From NCBI GenBank assembly GCA_030147635.1, contig JASBUZ010000015.1:1-64000 (forward strand): a stretch of 64,000 nucleotides of DNA. Direction: 5' to 3'. Position 1 is the stretch's first letter. The number at the start of each line of letters is the position of its first letter. Of the stretch, positions 52,531-62,442 are shown piece after piece. The notes beneath the pieces are model-generated. The model did not search any database. It was not told where the DNA came from and saw only the letters and a list, made by a program, of their open reading frames with translations. Position numbers and translations under genes: made by a program. This stretch comes from Gammaproteobacteria bacterium (lineage in GTDB: Bacteria > Pseudomonadota > Gammaproteobacteria > Legionellales > Legionellaceae).

Positions 52531-55500
52531 ATGCATTTTACCGACTTATACATTAAGCGACCCGTTCTTTCGATGGTCATTAGCCTGTTAATCTTGTTAT
52601 TTGGCTTAAACTCGCTTTTGAATATCTCGATTCGACAATATCCTAAAATGGATAACACAGTAATTACAGTCACCACCAGTTATCCTGGCGCTGATGCCAA
52701 CTTAATTGCAGGATTTATTACAACCCCCATTGAAAGTGCCGTCTCCAGTGCTGAAGGAGTCGATTATATGACCTCCTCGAGTACCCTTGGTACCAGCACC
52801 ATCACACTCAATATCAAGCTTGGTTTCGACTCACAAATTGCGTTTACCGATGTGATGAGCAAAGTACAGCAAACCTTGAACCAACTGCCCTCTGAGTCGC
52901 AAGACCCAGTGATTGTCAAAAGCTCTGATACCTCAACCGACTTGTTGTATTTAAGCTTAAACAGCCCAGACATGACGCCTCAGCAAATTACTGACTATGC
53001 AACCCGTGTGGTCAAGCCCCAGCTCGAAACCATTAGCGGTGTGGCTGAAGCTGAGATTTTGGGTGGACAAGTCTATTCGATGCGAGTATTTCTAGACCCG
53101 AATAAAATGGCGGCACTCAATGTCACCCCCGCTGATGTTTCACAAGTGCTTAGAAACAATAACTTTTTGACTGCTGCTGGACGAACTAAAAGTGAGTATG
53201 TGGCTATTAGTATTCGCGCCAATACCGACTTAAGTAATGCTGAGCAGTTTGGCAATATTATTGTGCGTAGCAACAACGGCTCCATCATTCGCCTACGTGA
53301 TGTTGGACGCGTTGAGCTTGGCTCTCAAAACTATGATTCGTCCGTTATTTTTGATGGCAAAAAAGCTGTCTTTATTGGGATTACCCCAACCCCTAGCGCA
53401 AACCCACTCGATGTGATCACTCAAGTTCGGAAGTCTTTCGAGTCCCTAAGACCACAATTTCCACCATCACTGAAAGGGACCGTGGTTTATGACGCCACTG
53501 ACTTCATTCGAGCATCCATTGATGAAGTAGTGGCAACCATTCTTGAAGCAGCTGTGATTGTTATTGTGGTCATTTTCCTATTCTTAGGCTCACTACGCGC
53601 GGTTCTAATTCCTGTCGTCACCATCCCACTGTCGTTAATTGGTGTGTGCACGTTTATGTTTTTCTTAGGCTACTCTATTAATCTTCTGACACTGCTTGCC
53701 TTTGTACTCGCAATTGGCCTTGTGGTCGATGATGCCATTGTCGTGGTTGAAAATGTGCACCGGCATATTGAAGAAGGAAAAACGCCTTTTCAGGCTGCCA
53801 TTACAGGCGCGCGTGAAATCGCAACCCCGGTGATTGCGATGACCATCACGCTTGCAGCTGTATATGCACCCATTGGCTTTATGACAGGTCTCACCGGTGC
53901 CCTATTTAAAGAGTTTGCCTTTACCCTTGCCTCAGCTGTCATTATCTCAGGTGTTATTGCACTGACGCTCTCACCGATGATGTGCTCTAAAATTTTAACC
54001 CCCGATATGAGTGAAGGAAAACTCTCTAAAAAAGTTGAGAGTATTTTCCATAACTTGCGCTTGCAATATAAATCTTGGCTTCATAAGCTTTTAAATACAC
54101 GTGAAATCATGATTGTTTTTGCTGCAGTCGTGCTTTTGATTTTGCCTTACCTCTATGCAAAAACACCAAGTGAAACAGCACCTGAAGAAGACCAAGGCTT
54201 CTTTTTTGTAGTGGGTACACCGCCACAGTCTGCGACTTTGGAATATGTTGAAGCATTTACCAAGCCATTCGAGAAAATATTTACGAGTTTTCCGGCTAGT
54301 GAACATTATTTCATTATCAATAGCGCTTCCCCCGTTGCAGGTATTGTATTAAAACCTTGGGGAGATCGTGATGTCAGCCAATTTGAGATGAAAAAACCAC
54401 TGCAAGAAGCATTAAATACCGTACCTGGTATGAAAAACTTTGCAGTTATTCCGCCTCCACTGCCCGGTGGTGGTGGAGGAACCCCAATTCAATTTGTCGT
54501 GAAAACCAGTAACGACTTCGCAAGTCTTTTGGATGTTTCAGACAAACTGATGGAAAAAGCACGAGAAAGTGGTTTGTTCATCTACCTAGATAATGGCTTA
54601 AAGTTCAATCAGCCAGAAGTAGAGTTACAAATTAATCGCGCCAAAGCAGCAGACCTGGGCCTCGATATGAAAGACATCGGCAACAGTATTAGTGGTGCAC
54701 TTTCGGGTGGCTATATCAATTACTTTAATTTGGAAGGCCGAAGTTACCAAGTGATCCCACAGCTTGAGCGACGTTTCCGCATGACCACAAAACAACTTGG
54801 CCAAGTGTATGTGAAAGCAATGGACGGCACGATGGTTCCACTCTCAACCGTGGTCACCCCTATAGAGAAAACTCAACCAAATGCCATCACCCACTTCCAA
54901 CAACTAAACTCAGCAACGATTCAAGGCGTGATGACACCAGGCACCACACTTGGTCAGGGTTTAAACTTTTTAGAAGAAGCCTCTCAAGATGTACTGCCCA
55001 AAGGCTTTACTTATGACTTTGGTGGCCAGTCCAGACAGTTTATGCAAGAAGGCAGTGCTTTAATTGTCGCCTTTTTCTTATCAATTATTGTTATCTTCTT
55101 AGTGCTGTCAGCACAGTACGAGAGCTTCCGTGACCCACTGATTATTCTGATTAGTGTTCCAATGTCGCTCTGTGGTGCATTAATTCCATTAAATTTGGGT
55201 GCTGCGACTATTAATATTTATACGCAAGTCGGCCTTATTACCTTAATTGGCTTAATTAGTAAGCATGGTATTTTGATTGTCGATTTTGCCAATCACCTAC
55301 AACGTGAGAAAAAACTTGATAAATGTGCTGCAGTTGAAGAAGCAGCAAGCATTCGCCTACGTCCTATTTTAATGACAACTGCAGCCATGGTTTTTGGTGT
55401 GTTACCGCTTTTGATTGCCTCAGGAGCAGGAGCTGTCAGCCGCTTTGATATTGGGCTTGTAATTTCAACCGGCCTTTTGATTGGCACTTGCTTCACGTTG

Positions 55501-55575
55501 TTTGTGGTCCCGACTATGTATACCTACCTGGCAGCAGACCACAGAGAAGACGAATTTGAAAAGCCGATTGCGTAA
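52531..55575 (+). CDS. RND multidrug efflux pump permease (HAE1 family)
   Basis: Inner-membrane proton-driven exporter of about 1014 residues with 12 membrane helices and two large periplasmic loops. The start FTDLYIKRPVLSMVISLLIL is typical. The proton-relay residues are present: Asp-Asp in GLVVDDAIVVVENVHRHIEE and Lys in LISKHGILIVDFANHL. The ATG at 52531, 4 bases after the adaptor stop, is chosen; an in-frame start at 52453 lies inside the adaptor gene. Its substrates cannot be read from sequence. Confidence 0.95.
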   Translation: MHFTDLYIKRPVLSMVISLLILLFGLNSLLNISIRQYPKMDNTVITVTTSYPGADANLIAGFITTPIESAVSSAEGVDYMTSSSTLGTSTITLNIKLGFDSQIAFTDVMSKVQQTLNQLPSESQDPVIVKSSDTSTDLLYLSLNSPDMTPQQITDYATRVVKPQLETISGVAEAEILGGQVYSMRVFLDPNKMAALNVTPADVSQVLRNNNFLTAAGRTKSEYVAISIRANTDLSNAEQFGNIIVRSNNGSIIRLRDVGRVELGSQNYDSSVIFDGKKAVFIGITPTPSANPLDVITQVRKSFESLRPQFPPSLKGTVVYDATDFIRASIDEVVATILEAAVIVIVVIFLFLGSLRAVLIPVVTIPLSLIGVCTFMFFLGYSINLLTLLAFVLAIGLVVDDAIVVVENVHRHIEEGKTPFQAAITGAREIATPVIAMTITLAAVYAPIGFMTGLTGALFKEFAFTLASAVIISGVIALTLSPMMCSKILTPDMSEGKLSKKVESIFHNLRLQYKSWLHKLLNTREIMIVFAAVVLLILPYLYAKTPSETAPEEDQGFFFVVGTPPQSATLEYVEAFTKPFEKIFTSFPASEHYFIINSASPVAGIVLKPWGDRDVSQFEMKKPLQEALNTVPGMKNFAVIPPPLPGGGGGTPIQFVVKTSNDFASLLDVSDKLMEKARESGLFIYLDNGLKFNQPEVELQINRAKAADLGLDMKDIGNSISGALSGGYINYFNLEGRSYQVIPQLERRFRMTTKQLGQVYVKAMDGTMVPLSTVVTPIEKTQPNAITHFQQLNSATIQGVMTPGTTLGQGLNFLEEASQDVLPKGFTYDFGGQSRQFMQEGSALIVAFFLSIIVIFLVLSAQYESFRDPLIILISVPMSLCGALIPLNLGAATINIYTQVGLITLIGLISKHGILIVDFANHLQREKKLDKCAAVEEAASIRLRPILMTTAAMVFGVLPLLIASGAGAVSRFDIGLVISTGLLIGTCFTLFVVPTMYTYLAADHREDEFEKPIA

Positions 55576-55683
55576 CATTACAGAATTAGTTTGCTACTGC
55601 TTTACTGACACGGGCGCCGCGGGGATTCGGGAAAGGTGTTTTTTCACAAAGTCCAGATTAAAATGTGGGTATCCATCCTAACA

Positions 55684-56004
55684 CTATTGCGCTTTTTCTA
55701 AAGCATTATGAACTTTAGTCAATAACTTTATTGAAACCTGATCTTGGTTCTCAATTTTACTAATATAGGCTTGTGTCACCTTCATTCTTTTCGCGAGCTG
55801 CTCTTGTGTGAGTCCCGCCTCAATGCGGGCTCACGCGACGGGATTCTCAACATAATCCGCAGGGTTAAAAGCTTCGTATTCTTCATTTTGTCTTATATTT
55901 TGCAGCTGCTTCATGATTTGAACACGCAAAGCCTTGTACGCAGCTACAGGCAATAAAACGTACCCCACCCTACCATCCAGTGACTTAATTGTTTGTAAAT
56001 TCAT
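55684..56004 (-). pseudogene. Antitoxin (HigA/XRE-type) gene with in-frame stop
   Basis: Reading from the ATG at 56004, 57 codons (MNLQTIKSLDGRVGYVLLPV, ending DYVENPVA) are stopped by a TGA at 55831-55833. The same frame then continues for 48 codons with a clear helix-turn-helix: AGLTQEQLAKRMKVTQAYIS, then KIENQDQVSIKLL. In related antitoxins these two parts are one protein, so the TGA is a disabling nonsense change (or a rare readthrough). The toxin stop overlaps this start by ATGA. The whole 55576-56235 gap holds only this module and a repeat. Confidence 0.8.
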
Positions 56005-56160
56005 TTGTAAGCACCTCCACGTGGTTTAACTTTCTCGACTGAGATAATTTTTATCTGATCATCTCTATCGAAAATTACTCGCCACGAACCAACACGTAGG
56101 CGAAAGTAAGGCTCACCGCTTAGTTTCTTTACATACTTTGCTTCATGTAAAATAAATTAA
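56001..56160 (-). pseudogene. RelE/HigB-type toxin, 5'-truncated
   Basis: The C-terminal 50 or so residues of a RelE-fold toxin are readable: KYVKKLSGEPYFRLRVGSWR, then VIFDRDDQIKIISVEKV and PRGGAYK before the stop. The core Arg residues of the ribosome-dependent RNase fold are in this part, but the first 35-45 residues are absent. The gene runs into a dispersed repeat (56166-56228), with no start codon in frame. Toxin and antitoxin overlap by ATGA, the usual toxin-first order of HigBA-type modules. Confidence 0.8.
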
Positions 56161-56165
56161 AAACC

Positions 56166-56228
56166 GTCTTTGCGAGGAGTGTCGCGACGAAGCAATCTCA
56201 AAGATTGCCGCGCCTTCGGCTCGTAACT
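56166..56228. repeat. Dispersed palindromic repeat, second copy
   Basis: It begins GTCTTTGCGAGG and contains GACGAAGCAATC and GATTGCCGCG, then CGGCTCGTAAC, a folded-back form. It is a relative of 32380-32472. It cuts off the 5' end of the RelE-type toxin and ends 7 bases before the stop of the NlpC/P60 gene. Confidence 0.7.
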
Positions 56229-56235
56229 ATAAGAC

Positions 56236-57672
56236 TCAAATATACCGAGCGAACATCTCAGGTGATAAGTCTTTACTCTCCTCATCCAGATATACGAGAT
56301 TTAAACGTGACTCATTCGCCTGGGAGTTCGCAGGCGTCCCAGGATACGAGCTCAGAATAGGTAGAAATACCCCGCCACCAATCACATAACGATTATCGCC
56401 ACTTTTAGAGGAAAGACCCCAGACATTTTGATAGCTCATCACCACCTGCTGATGATTGACTTCAGCATTCCCCACATACAGCACAATATGCCCAGGCTTA
56501 TAAATAAGTGACACCAAAGGATGTCCCTTCTCTTTCAGCAGCGCCAAACGCTCCTCGAGGCTATGCTCTGACAGGTCGATATGCTTATTCAGTTTAACTT
56601 GCAGACCTGAATTTCTTGGTAGCCAAATACCAAAGGGGGTAAACAAGCTTTTCAGTTCTTGTGAGCAGTCATTCAAGAAAAATGCACCACCCCAGCCATA
56701 TGGGCGATGTTGTAGCTCTTGAATCACACTTGCCATGTTTTGCGGAGAGACTGGTAGCGGCATCAAACCTGATGCTTCTGTCGCAATAACACCTGGCTTA
56801 ATAACTGCAAAATGGGCTGAGTTTTTAGCTGGCATCATAATACGAGTCTGTTTGGCATCACGCGCCAAGAGTGGAAATACGCCGCCAATATAGCCTGTAA
56901 ATTGAAAACGTCCTTGACTGTCTTCAACCGGTACCTCCGTTTTAGTGACAGCGACTAGTTTTTTTCGAGCAGCGGTTTGCCACTTTTTAACAAAATCTGG
57001 TGAAGCATAAGCAATATCACTACTCTTCACCCAAGCCAAATAAGCATCAGGCGTTAGTACCAAAGACCAAGCTTTATCTTTTGAAATATGCAATACATAC
57101 AAAGGCGTTCCGACCCAAAGGCTCGCAATTTGCAAGTTATCAAACGGGAAACCCTCTCCAGGCCTCTGTTCATCGAAAAAGTCGGGCTCAACTGTTGGTA
57201 GTGCCCGAGCTGCAGTATTGCTGGTCACTATCGCGCGATTTTGAGGCTTAAAGCCTGGGTCAATTGCATTCAAATTCAAATTTTTCTGGATTGCACACCA
57301 CCACATGAGAGTATGCTCTCTGAAGTTTTCTGCGTAGTGTTTTTGTTTGCTAAAATACTTTAGCGTTTCCTCTTCTGATTGCCTAACACCAGTGAGTACT
57401 TCACGAACTAACGCTTCACTCCAAGGCGATAGTCCATTCGCATCACTCGAATAATAATGATTATAGAATTGCTTTAAACGCAAATTCTGATATTCAGGCG
57501 TCAATAGATTTTGCTTATAATCAGAGCGCTTAGGTGAAATATAGGTATTTATTTCTTGAGAATATCTCTCAATTGGAAAGTACTCTCGGGGAACATTAAC
57601 CGCAAAAGACATAGAGGAATAAACAACGGCAAACAGTGAACAAACTAAACGATACAACATTCGCATGAGCAC
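56236..57672 (-). CDS. Secreted SH3b-NlpC/P60 (C40) peptidoglycan hydrolase
   Basis: A 478-residue exported protein. A signal peptide (MLYRLVCSLFAVVYSSMSFA) is followed by an N-terminal helical stabilising region. SH3b-like stretches come next (IASLWVGTPLYVLHISKDKA and FTGYIGGVFPLLARDA). The C-terminal C40 domain has the catalytic Cys in FFLNDCSQELKSLF and the His in KPGHIVLYVG. The layout matches NLPC_p60-type hydrolases that cut peptidoglycan stem peptides. It is monocistronic, preceded by the glycosyltransferase gene on the same strand. Confidence 0.88.
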   Translation of the reverse strand: MLMRMLYRLVCSLFAVVYSSMSFAVNVPREYFPIERYSQEINTYISPKRSDYKQNLLTPEYQNLRLKQFYNHYYSSDANGLSPWSEALVREVLTGVRQSEEETLKYFSKQKHYAENFREHTLMWWCAIQKNLNLNAIDPGFKPQNRAIVTSNTAARALPTVEPDFFDEQRPGEGFPFDNLQIASLWVGTPLYVLHISKDKAWSLVLTPDAYLAWVKSSDIAYASPDFVKKWQTAARKKLVAVTKTEVPVEDSQGRFQFTGYIGGVFPLLARDAKQTRIMMPAKNSAHFAVIKPGVIATEASGLMPLPVSPQNMASVIQELQHRPYGWGGAFFLNDCSQELKSLFTPFGIWLPRNSGLQVKLNKHIDLSEHSLEERLALLKEKGHPLVSLIYKPGHIVLYVGNAEVNHQQVVMSYQNVWGLSSKSGDNRYVIGGGVFLPILSSYPGTPANSQANESRLNLVYLDEESKDLSPEMFARYI

Positions 57673-57711
57673 AACACCAGATAACTACAAGGGGAACATA
57701 TTGTAACAATA

Positions 57712-59010
57712 TTACACATACCAATCAATGTTTGTTAATCTATTTACAAAGTCCTCAGCAAACTTATCCCAGTGGTAATGCTCATTAAAAAACTGCTGGG
57801 CTTTTGTTTTAGTCGCATGCACAAGCGCTGGATTATCTATCACATTTTGAAATACCTGGCAGGAGGATAAAAGCTCTCTCGGTTCATAAACACGGCCCAA
57901 ATCGAACGCTTCAATCGGCTTGGTAATGCCTTCTGTATTGGATGCGACGACCATAAGCCCTGCTTTTAGATATTGTCCAAACTTTCCTGGGCAGCAATAA
58001 CGATGATTCAAGCAAGCATCTGGTAAATATGGGACAATCCCCACATCGTACTGAGTAAACATTGGAATAATATCATCTTCTTTGATAGGCGCTTTAATCT
58101 GAAAAGACTTCCCTGCAGACTGTGGCGCGATGCTCAACAACTGCTTTTTATGGGCATCACTTAAATTAGAGAGGTACAAATCAAGCATTGCATTTTGAGG
58201 GTTTAGTTTCTCCCAAATTTGAATCAATGCCTCAATTCCCCGAATCTCTGGTGCAAAGCCTGAGAGCATGACAAAACGTATAGGTCTTGCCTCAGATAGA
58301 GGGGGCGCTAAGTTAGTCAGCCCAGAGGTTTTGCTAGGCGTATTGGGCAAATGTACATACTTTTCTTTAAACTCAGGGTATAACCCACTGTAATACTCAG
58401 CAATCCCTTCTGAGACACAAGGCAGTACGGCAGACTGCTCAATAAACAACTTTTCGTGCGATACAATAAACTGCTTCACGCGAGGCGTAGATTTCTCCGC
58501 CATATCCGAATATAACTCCTTGATATCAAATATAAATTTTTTATTTTCTTGCTCTGCCGCATAATAAGCAATGAAAGCACCAAAAAACATTTCACAACTG
58601 TAAAATACATCCACGCTTTTAACTAGCTCACGAAAAGCTTTCGATTGTATCGCTTTTTTAATGTAGGTATTGGTTGATTTAAAAAAGAGAGACTCACCAA
58701 GCCCTCGTAAGCCTACACGATTGAATACGGCACTCAAAAGTCGGCTCAATACACGTTTAACGCGCGCACCAGGATAAATAATGAGGTTGTGACAATTGTG
58801 TTTTTTGAATAAAACATAATCATCCATATTTTTCAACGGAGAAGGATATACATTAATGCACACTACATCCCAGTCATGTGCTTTCAGACTATCCGCAATT
58901 GTAATAATCCGAGGGTCTGCAGTTAAATAACCATAAGAGAATAAAGCTATTTTTTTCAAATCACGTCTCACATCCCAAAACCGATTGAGTATAGCAAAAT
59001 AATAAATCAT
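57712..59010 (-). CDS. GT4-type glycosyltransferase
   Basis: A 432-residue GT-B-fold enzyme. The N-terminal half has IALFSYGYLTADPRIITIADSLKAH; the C-terminal half has VMLSGFAPEIRGIEALIQIW and the sugar-nucleotide region GIVPYLPDACLNHRYCCPGKFGQYLKAG, which includes the acidic/Gly elements of GT4. Likely adds a sugar in surface-polysaccharide synthesis; the acceptor is unknown. The start is uncertain: the ATG at 59010 has no ribosome-binding site and the conserved part begins near KKIALF, so a GTG at 58968 is possible. The 293 bases to the divergent kinase gene hold no other gene. Confidence 0.8.
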   Translation of the reverse strand: MIYYFAILNRFWDVRRDLKKIALFSYGYLTADPRIITIADSLKAHDWDVVCINVYPSPLKNMDDYVLFKKHNCHNLIIYPGARVKRVLSRLLSAVFNRVGLRGLGESLFFKSTNTYIKKAIQSKAFRELVKSVDVFYSCEMFFGAFIAYYAAEQENKKFIFDIKELYSDMAEKSTPRVKQFIVSHEKLFIEQSAVLPCVSEGIAEYYSGLYPEFKEKYVHLPNTPSKTSGLTNLAPPLSEARPIRFVMLSGFAPEIRGIEALIQIWEKLNPQNAMLDLYLSNLSDAHKKQLLSIAPQSAGKSFQIKAPIKEDDIIPMFTQYDVGIVPYLPDACLNHRYCCPGKFGQYLKAGLMVVASNTEGITKPIEAFDLGRVYEPRELLSSCQVFQNVIDNPALVHATKTKAQQFFNEHYHWDKFAEDFVNRLTNIDWYV

Positions 59011-59303
59011 TTACAGTAATGTCATGCCCTTCACACATCGCCTTTGGTATGAAAATAGTGCCAACAATTGACATCATTCTTGTGAACGTACAGGGCCCTT
59101 TACATATCTTCAAAGTGATTTTGAATCAAAATCGCCTAACCGAAGGAGGCGTATATCTAGTATATCCATGCTATGGCCCTCCCTAAATTAAGAGGAAAAG
59201 TAAGCACTTCGAAATTTGACGTATCCCTGGCTGTCAACTATACCAAAATTAACCCCTTCATAACGCCACGGGCGAAATGCTTGCCTGACCACAAAGGAAA
59301 CAT

Positions 59304-62036
59304 ATGTCTCATCATCAAGGATGGTATTTAAAATATTTGATTATTCCAGTCGGCCTGTTGGTCATGCTTACGGGATTTTATCTCGCATATGACACAAAGC
59401 AGCGCAATGACAATGAAATCAGGCAAGCCACACAGCATGCAGCTGAGTTAATTCGGGTGCAAGCAGAAAACACTTTATCCCTATATTTTTCAGCTATTGA
59501 ACGCATGGGTAAACGATGGGAAGATGCTCAAGGGCCATCTTATACAACATGGGAAAAAGACGCCGAAGCCTATATAAGAGACATGCCAATATTTAAAGCT
59601 ATTTTGTGGATAGATTCAGATTTTAAGCCCCAATGGTCAACGGCTACACAAAAAAACAAAGCACCCATAAATGCTAACTTAAAATATTCCCCACGCATCA
59701 AAAATTTTTTCTTGCAGGCAAAAAATAGCAATCAAACGGTCATCGCCCCCATACTTGCAACCGGCAAGCAATCCGATGACTACCTCATCTTATTTCCCTT
59801 ATATTATGACCGTACATTTCATGGCTTCATCGCTGGCATCTTTCCTGGAAAAGTGCTTTTTCAAACTCTATTGAAAAAAGAATTGACTGAAAATTTCTTC
59901 ATCAAGGTTACACAAGGCGCACAGGTGATTCTACCGAGTCATCTGATGTCTAATCCAGATGAACTCTCTGAGTTTGAGCACAGTATTTTTTTAAAAACCT
60001 ATAATTTAAACTGGAAGATCACCTTATCCCCAAGCAAAAAAACCCTGCGTCGACTCTCATCCAGTGTGCCCTTTATGCTGGCTTCAGGTAGTACCTTATT
60101 GGGTATATTGTTCTCCTTGCTACTCTACCTTCTAACACAACGCGCAAAAATGGTTCGAGTGGCTGTAGAAGCTAAAGAAAAAATAGATAAGGCAACTGAA
60201 GAAACACGCTTAATTTTAGAAAAGGCAAGTGAAGGCTTTATTTCTGTTGATGAGCAAAGTCGCATCATCCATTGGAACCCCTATGCCAGCATACTGTTTG
60301 GCTGGAAAAGAGAAGAAGTCCTCAATAAACCACTGCAAGACTTTATTATTCCCCCTCAGTATCGTGAGATGCACCTAAAAGGCATGAAGAAGTTTCTAGA
60401 GACAGGTAAAGGCCCTGTGCTCAATCAAACCATCGAAGTCACTGCTTGCCATCGCACAAAAGGAGAATTTCCAATTGAACTCACCGTGTTTCCTGTGCGC
60501 TCAAGTGGCCAATATACTTTTCATGCCTTTTTGCGTGATATTTCAGATCGCAAAAATATAGAAAAAATGAAAAACGAATTTATTTCTTTAGTCAGCCACG
60601 AACTTCGTACTCCTTTAACCGCGATTAAAGGCTCCATCGATTTACTGTTGGGACTCAAAAGCACATCCTTACCAGAAAAACAGCTTCAACTCTTAGCCAT
60701 TGCACAACAAAATTGTGACCGACTCATTCGCCTCATCAATGATATTTTGGATATTGAAAAAATTGAAGCAGGAAAAGTGGTATTAAACCATAGTCAATTT
60801 AACCTCTCTGATCTCATTCAAGAAGCAGTTCATGCGAATGAGGGATATGCTAATGCCTTTCAAGTGGAGTTGATTTTAAAAAACACGCTAGATATTCAAA
60901 TGGTTGGCGATCGCGACAAATTGATGCAAGTCTTAACCAACCTCATTTCTAATGCCGTGAAATTTTCCAAACCTCATCAGCAAGTGATTATCCAGTTGAC
61001 GGCCAAACCGAAAACGCTTGAAATAGCCGTTCAAGACCAAGGCGTTGGAATTCCCCAAAAATTTCAAGATAAAATATTTGAAAAGTTCACCCAATCTGAC
61101 TCAACAACTTCCCGATCAAATGGTGGAACCGGTCTTGGACTAAGCATTTCTAAGGCTATTGTCGAAATGCACAATGGTTCTATTCACTTTAGTTCTGAGG
61201 AAGGTTCAGGTACAACCTTTTATATCGAGTTACCCCGTAATATTTCGAAGAAACATATCCAAAAATCAAAAAGCTCAGCTAAAAAAGTCGCCAAAACAGG
61301 AGAACCCAAAATTCTCATTTGTGAAGACGATAAAACATGCGCCAACCTACTGCGCATGATGTTAGAAGAGCAGAACTTTGCTGTCGATATAGCCTATACA
61401 GCACAGGAAGCAAGACAGCTTCTAAGAGATAATCAGTATGAATTAATGACGTTGGATTTGATGCTCCCCGATCAAAATGGAATCTCTTTTATCAAAGAAA
61501 TCCAACAAAGCGGTGACAAAACCCTCCCCATTATTGTGATATCAGCCATCGTCCCCGTGGGACAACAAGAGCTCAATGGCAATGCCTTCCCTGTTATTGG
61601 ATGGATTGAAAAACCTATCCATCAAGAGCAATTAAGTAGCCTACTAAAAAAAGCAGTTAAAAATCACCCTAAGAAAAAGAAGAAAATTCTTCATATTGAA
61701 GACGACCCAGATCTCCTAAAATTTTCAAAACTCCTTTTTTCTCCCGATGCCACTATTTTGACGGCTCAAACCCTTGCCGAAGCAAGAAAAATTCTGAAAC
61801 AGCATACATTTGATGTGGTCATTCTAGATTTAGAGCTACCGGATGGCAATGCAGCTAAATTGCTACCGATAATCAATGAAAAAACGCAGCAAATGATTCC
61901 CGTCGTTATTTTCTCGGCCTATGAGATGGAAGAAAAATATGCTAAGTACGTCAGTGAACACTTAAAAAAAACAGGAACTTCAAATGAAAAATTAATAGCC
62001 ACTATCCATGCTGTTATAAACAAAGCAAACGCTTAG
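59304..62036 (+). CDS. Hybrid sensor histidine kinase with two receiver domains
   Basis: A 910-residue membrane sensor. One helix at about 8-26, a periplasmic CHASE-like domain (about 30-250), a second helix (about 253-278), a PAS domain (about 300-425), HisKA with His432 (LVSHELRTPLTAIKG), and an ATPase domain (NLISNAVKFS, DQGVGIP, GGTGLGLSISKA) follow. Two receivers come last: Asp718 (TLDLMLPDQNG) and Asp842 (VILDLELPDG). All phosphorelay residues are present. It is followed after 10 bases by a response regulator and then a GGDEF protein, so it probably feeds them. The periplasmic ligand is unknown. Confidence 0.93.
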   Translation: MSHHQGWYLKYLIIPVGLLVMLTGFYLAYDTKQRNDNEIRQATQHAAELIRVQAENTLSLYFSAIERMGKRWEDAQGPSYTTWEKDAEAYIRDMPIFKAILWIDSDFKPQWSTATQKNKAPINANLKYSPRIKNFFLQAKNSNQTVIAPILATGKQSDDYLILFPLYYDRTFHGFIAGIFPGKVLFQTLLKKELTENFFIKVTQGAQVILPSHLMSNPDELSEFEHSIFLKTYNLNWKITLSPSKKTLRRLSSSVPFMLASGSTLLGILFSLLLYLLTQRAKMVRVAVEAKEKIDKATEETRLILEKASEGFISVDEQSRIIHWNPYASILFGWKREEVLNKPLQDFIIPPQYREMHLKGMKKFLETGKGPVLNQTIEVTACHRTKGEFPIELTVFPVRSSGQYTFHAFLRDISDRKNIEKMKNEFISLVSHELRTPLTAIKGSIDLLLGLKSTSLPEKQLQLLAIAQQNCDRLIRLINDILDIEKIEAGKVVLNHSQFNLSDLIQEAVHANEGYANAFQVELILKNTLDIQMVGDRDKLMQVLTNLISNAVKFSKPHQQVIIQLTAKPKTLEIAVQDQGVGIPQKFQDKIFEKFTQSDSTTSRSNGGTGLGLSISKAIVEMHNGSIHFSSEEGSGTTFYIELPRNISKKHIQKSKSSAKKVAKTGEPKILICEDDKTCANLLRMMLEEQNFAVDIAYTAQEARQLLRDNQYELMTLDLMLPDQNGISFIKEIQQSGDKTLPIIVISAIVPVGQQELNGNAFPVIGWIEKPIHQEQLSSLLKKAVKNHPKKKKKILHIEDDPDLLKFSKLLFSPDATILTAQTLAEARKILKQHTFDVVILDLELPDGNAAKLLPIINEKTQQMIPVVIFSAYEMEEKYAKYVSEHLKKTGTSNEKLIATIHAVINKANA

Positions 62037-62046
62037 GTGAGATATC

Positions 62047-62442
62047 ATGACGCAAAAAAAGTTACATACTGTTTTAATGGTCGAGGATGAAAAAGACATT
62101 CAAACCATTGCTCAAATTGCCTTAGAAGATATTGGTGGACTTGAGGTAACCTACTGTAACTCAGGCCAATGTGCGCTAGATAAAGCTCCCCGCTTAAATC
62201 CTGATTTAATTTTGCTGGATGTGATGATGCCCGGCATGGATGGCCCCACGACCTATCATGAGCTGCGCAAAATTCCAAAGCTCGAGCAAACCGCGATTGT
62301 TTTTATGACTGCTAAAGTGCAGTCAAGCGAAATACAGCAATATATCCGTCTAGGAGCACTGGGGGTTATCGCCAAACCGTTTGATCCAATGACGCTTGCA
62401 AGCAAGCTAGAAGCTTTATGGAACAACCATGAATCAGAGTGA
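62047..62442 (+). CDS. Single-domain response regulator (CheY-like)
   Basis: A 131-residue stand-alone receiver. The acid pocket is MVEDEKD, the phospho-Asp LILLDVMMPG, the switch Thr in VFMTAK and the Lys in IAKPFD. There is no output domain. It lies between the hybrid kinase and the Hpt-GGDEF gene, overlapping the latter by 14 bases, so it may be a phosphate relay or sink in that pathway. Confidence 0.93.
   Translation: MTQKKLHTVLMVEDEKDIQTIAQIALEDIGGLEVTYCNSGQCALDKAPRLNPDLILLDVMMPGMDGPTTYHELRKIPKLEQTAIVFMTAKVQSSEIQQYIRLGALGVIAKPFDPMTLASKLEALWNNHESE

Noticed and set aside
55831..55833. In-frame TGA as a selenocysteine codon
   Set aside because: The position between antitoxin halves has no selenoprotein context and no SECIS-like hairpin immediately after it; a nonsense change in a decaying module is simpler.
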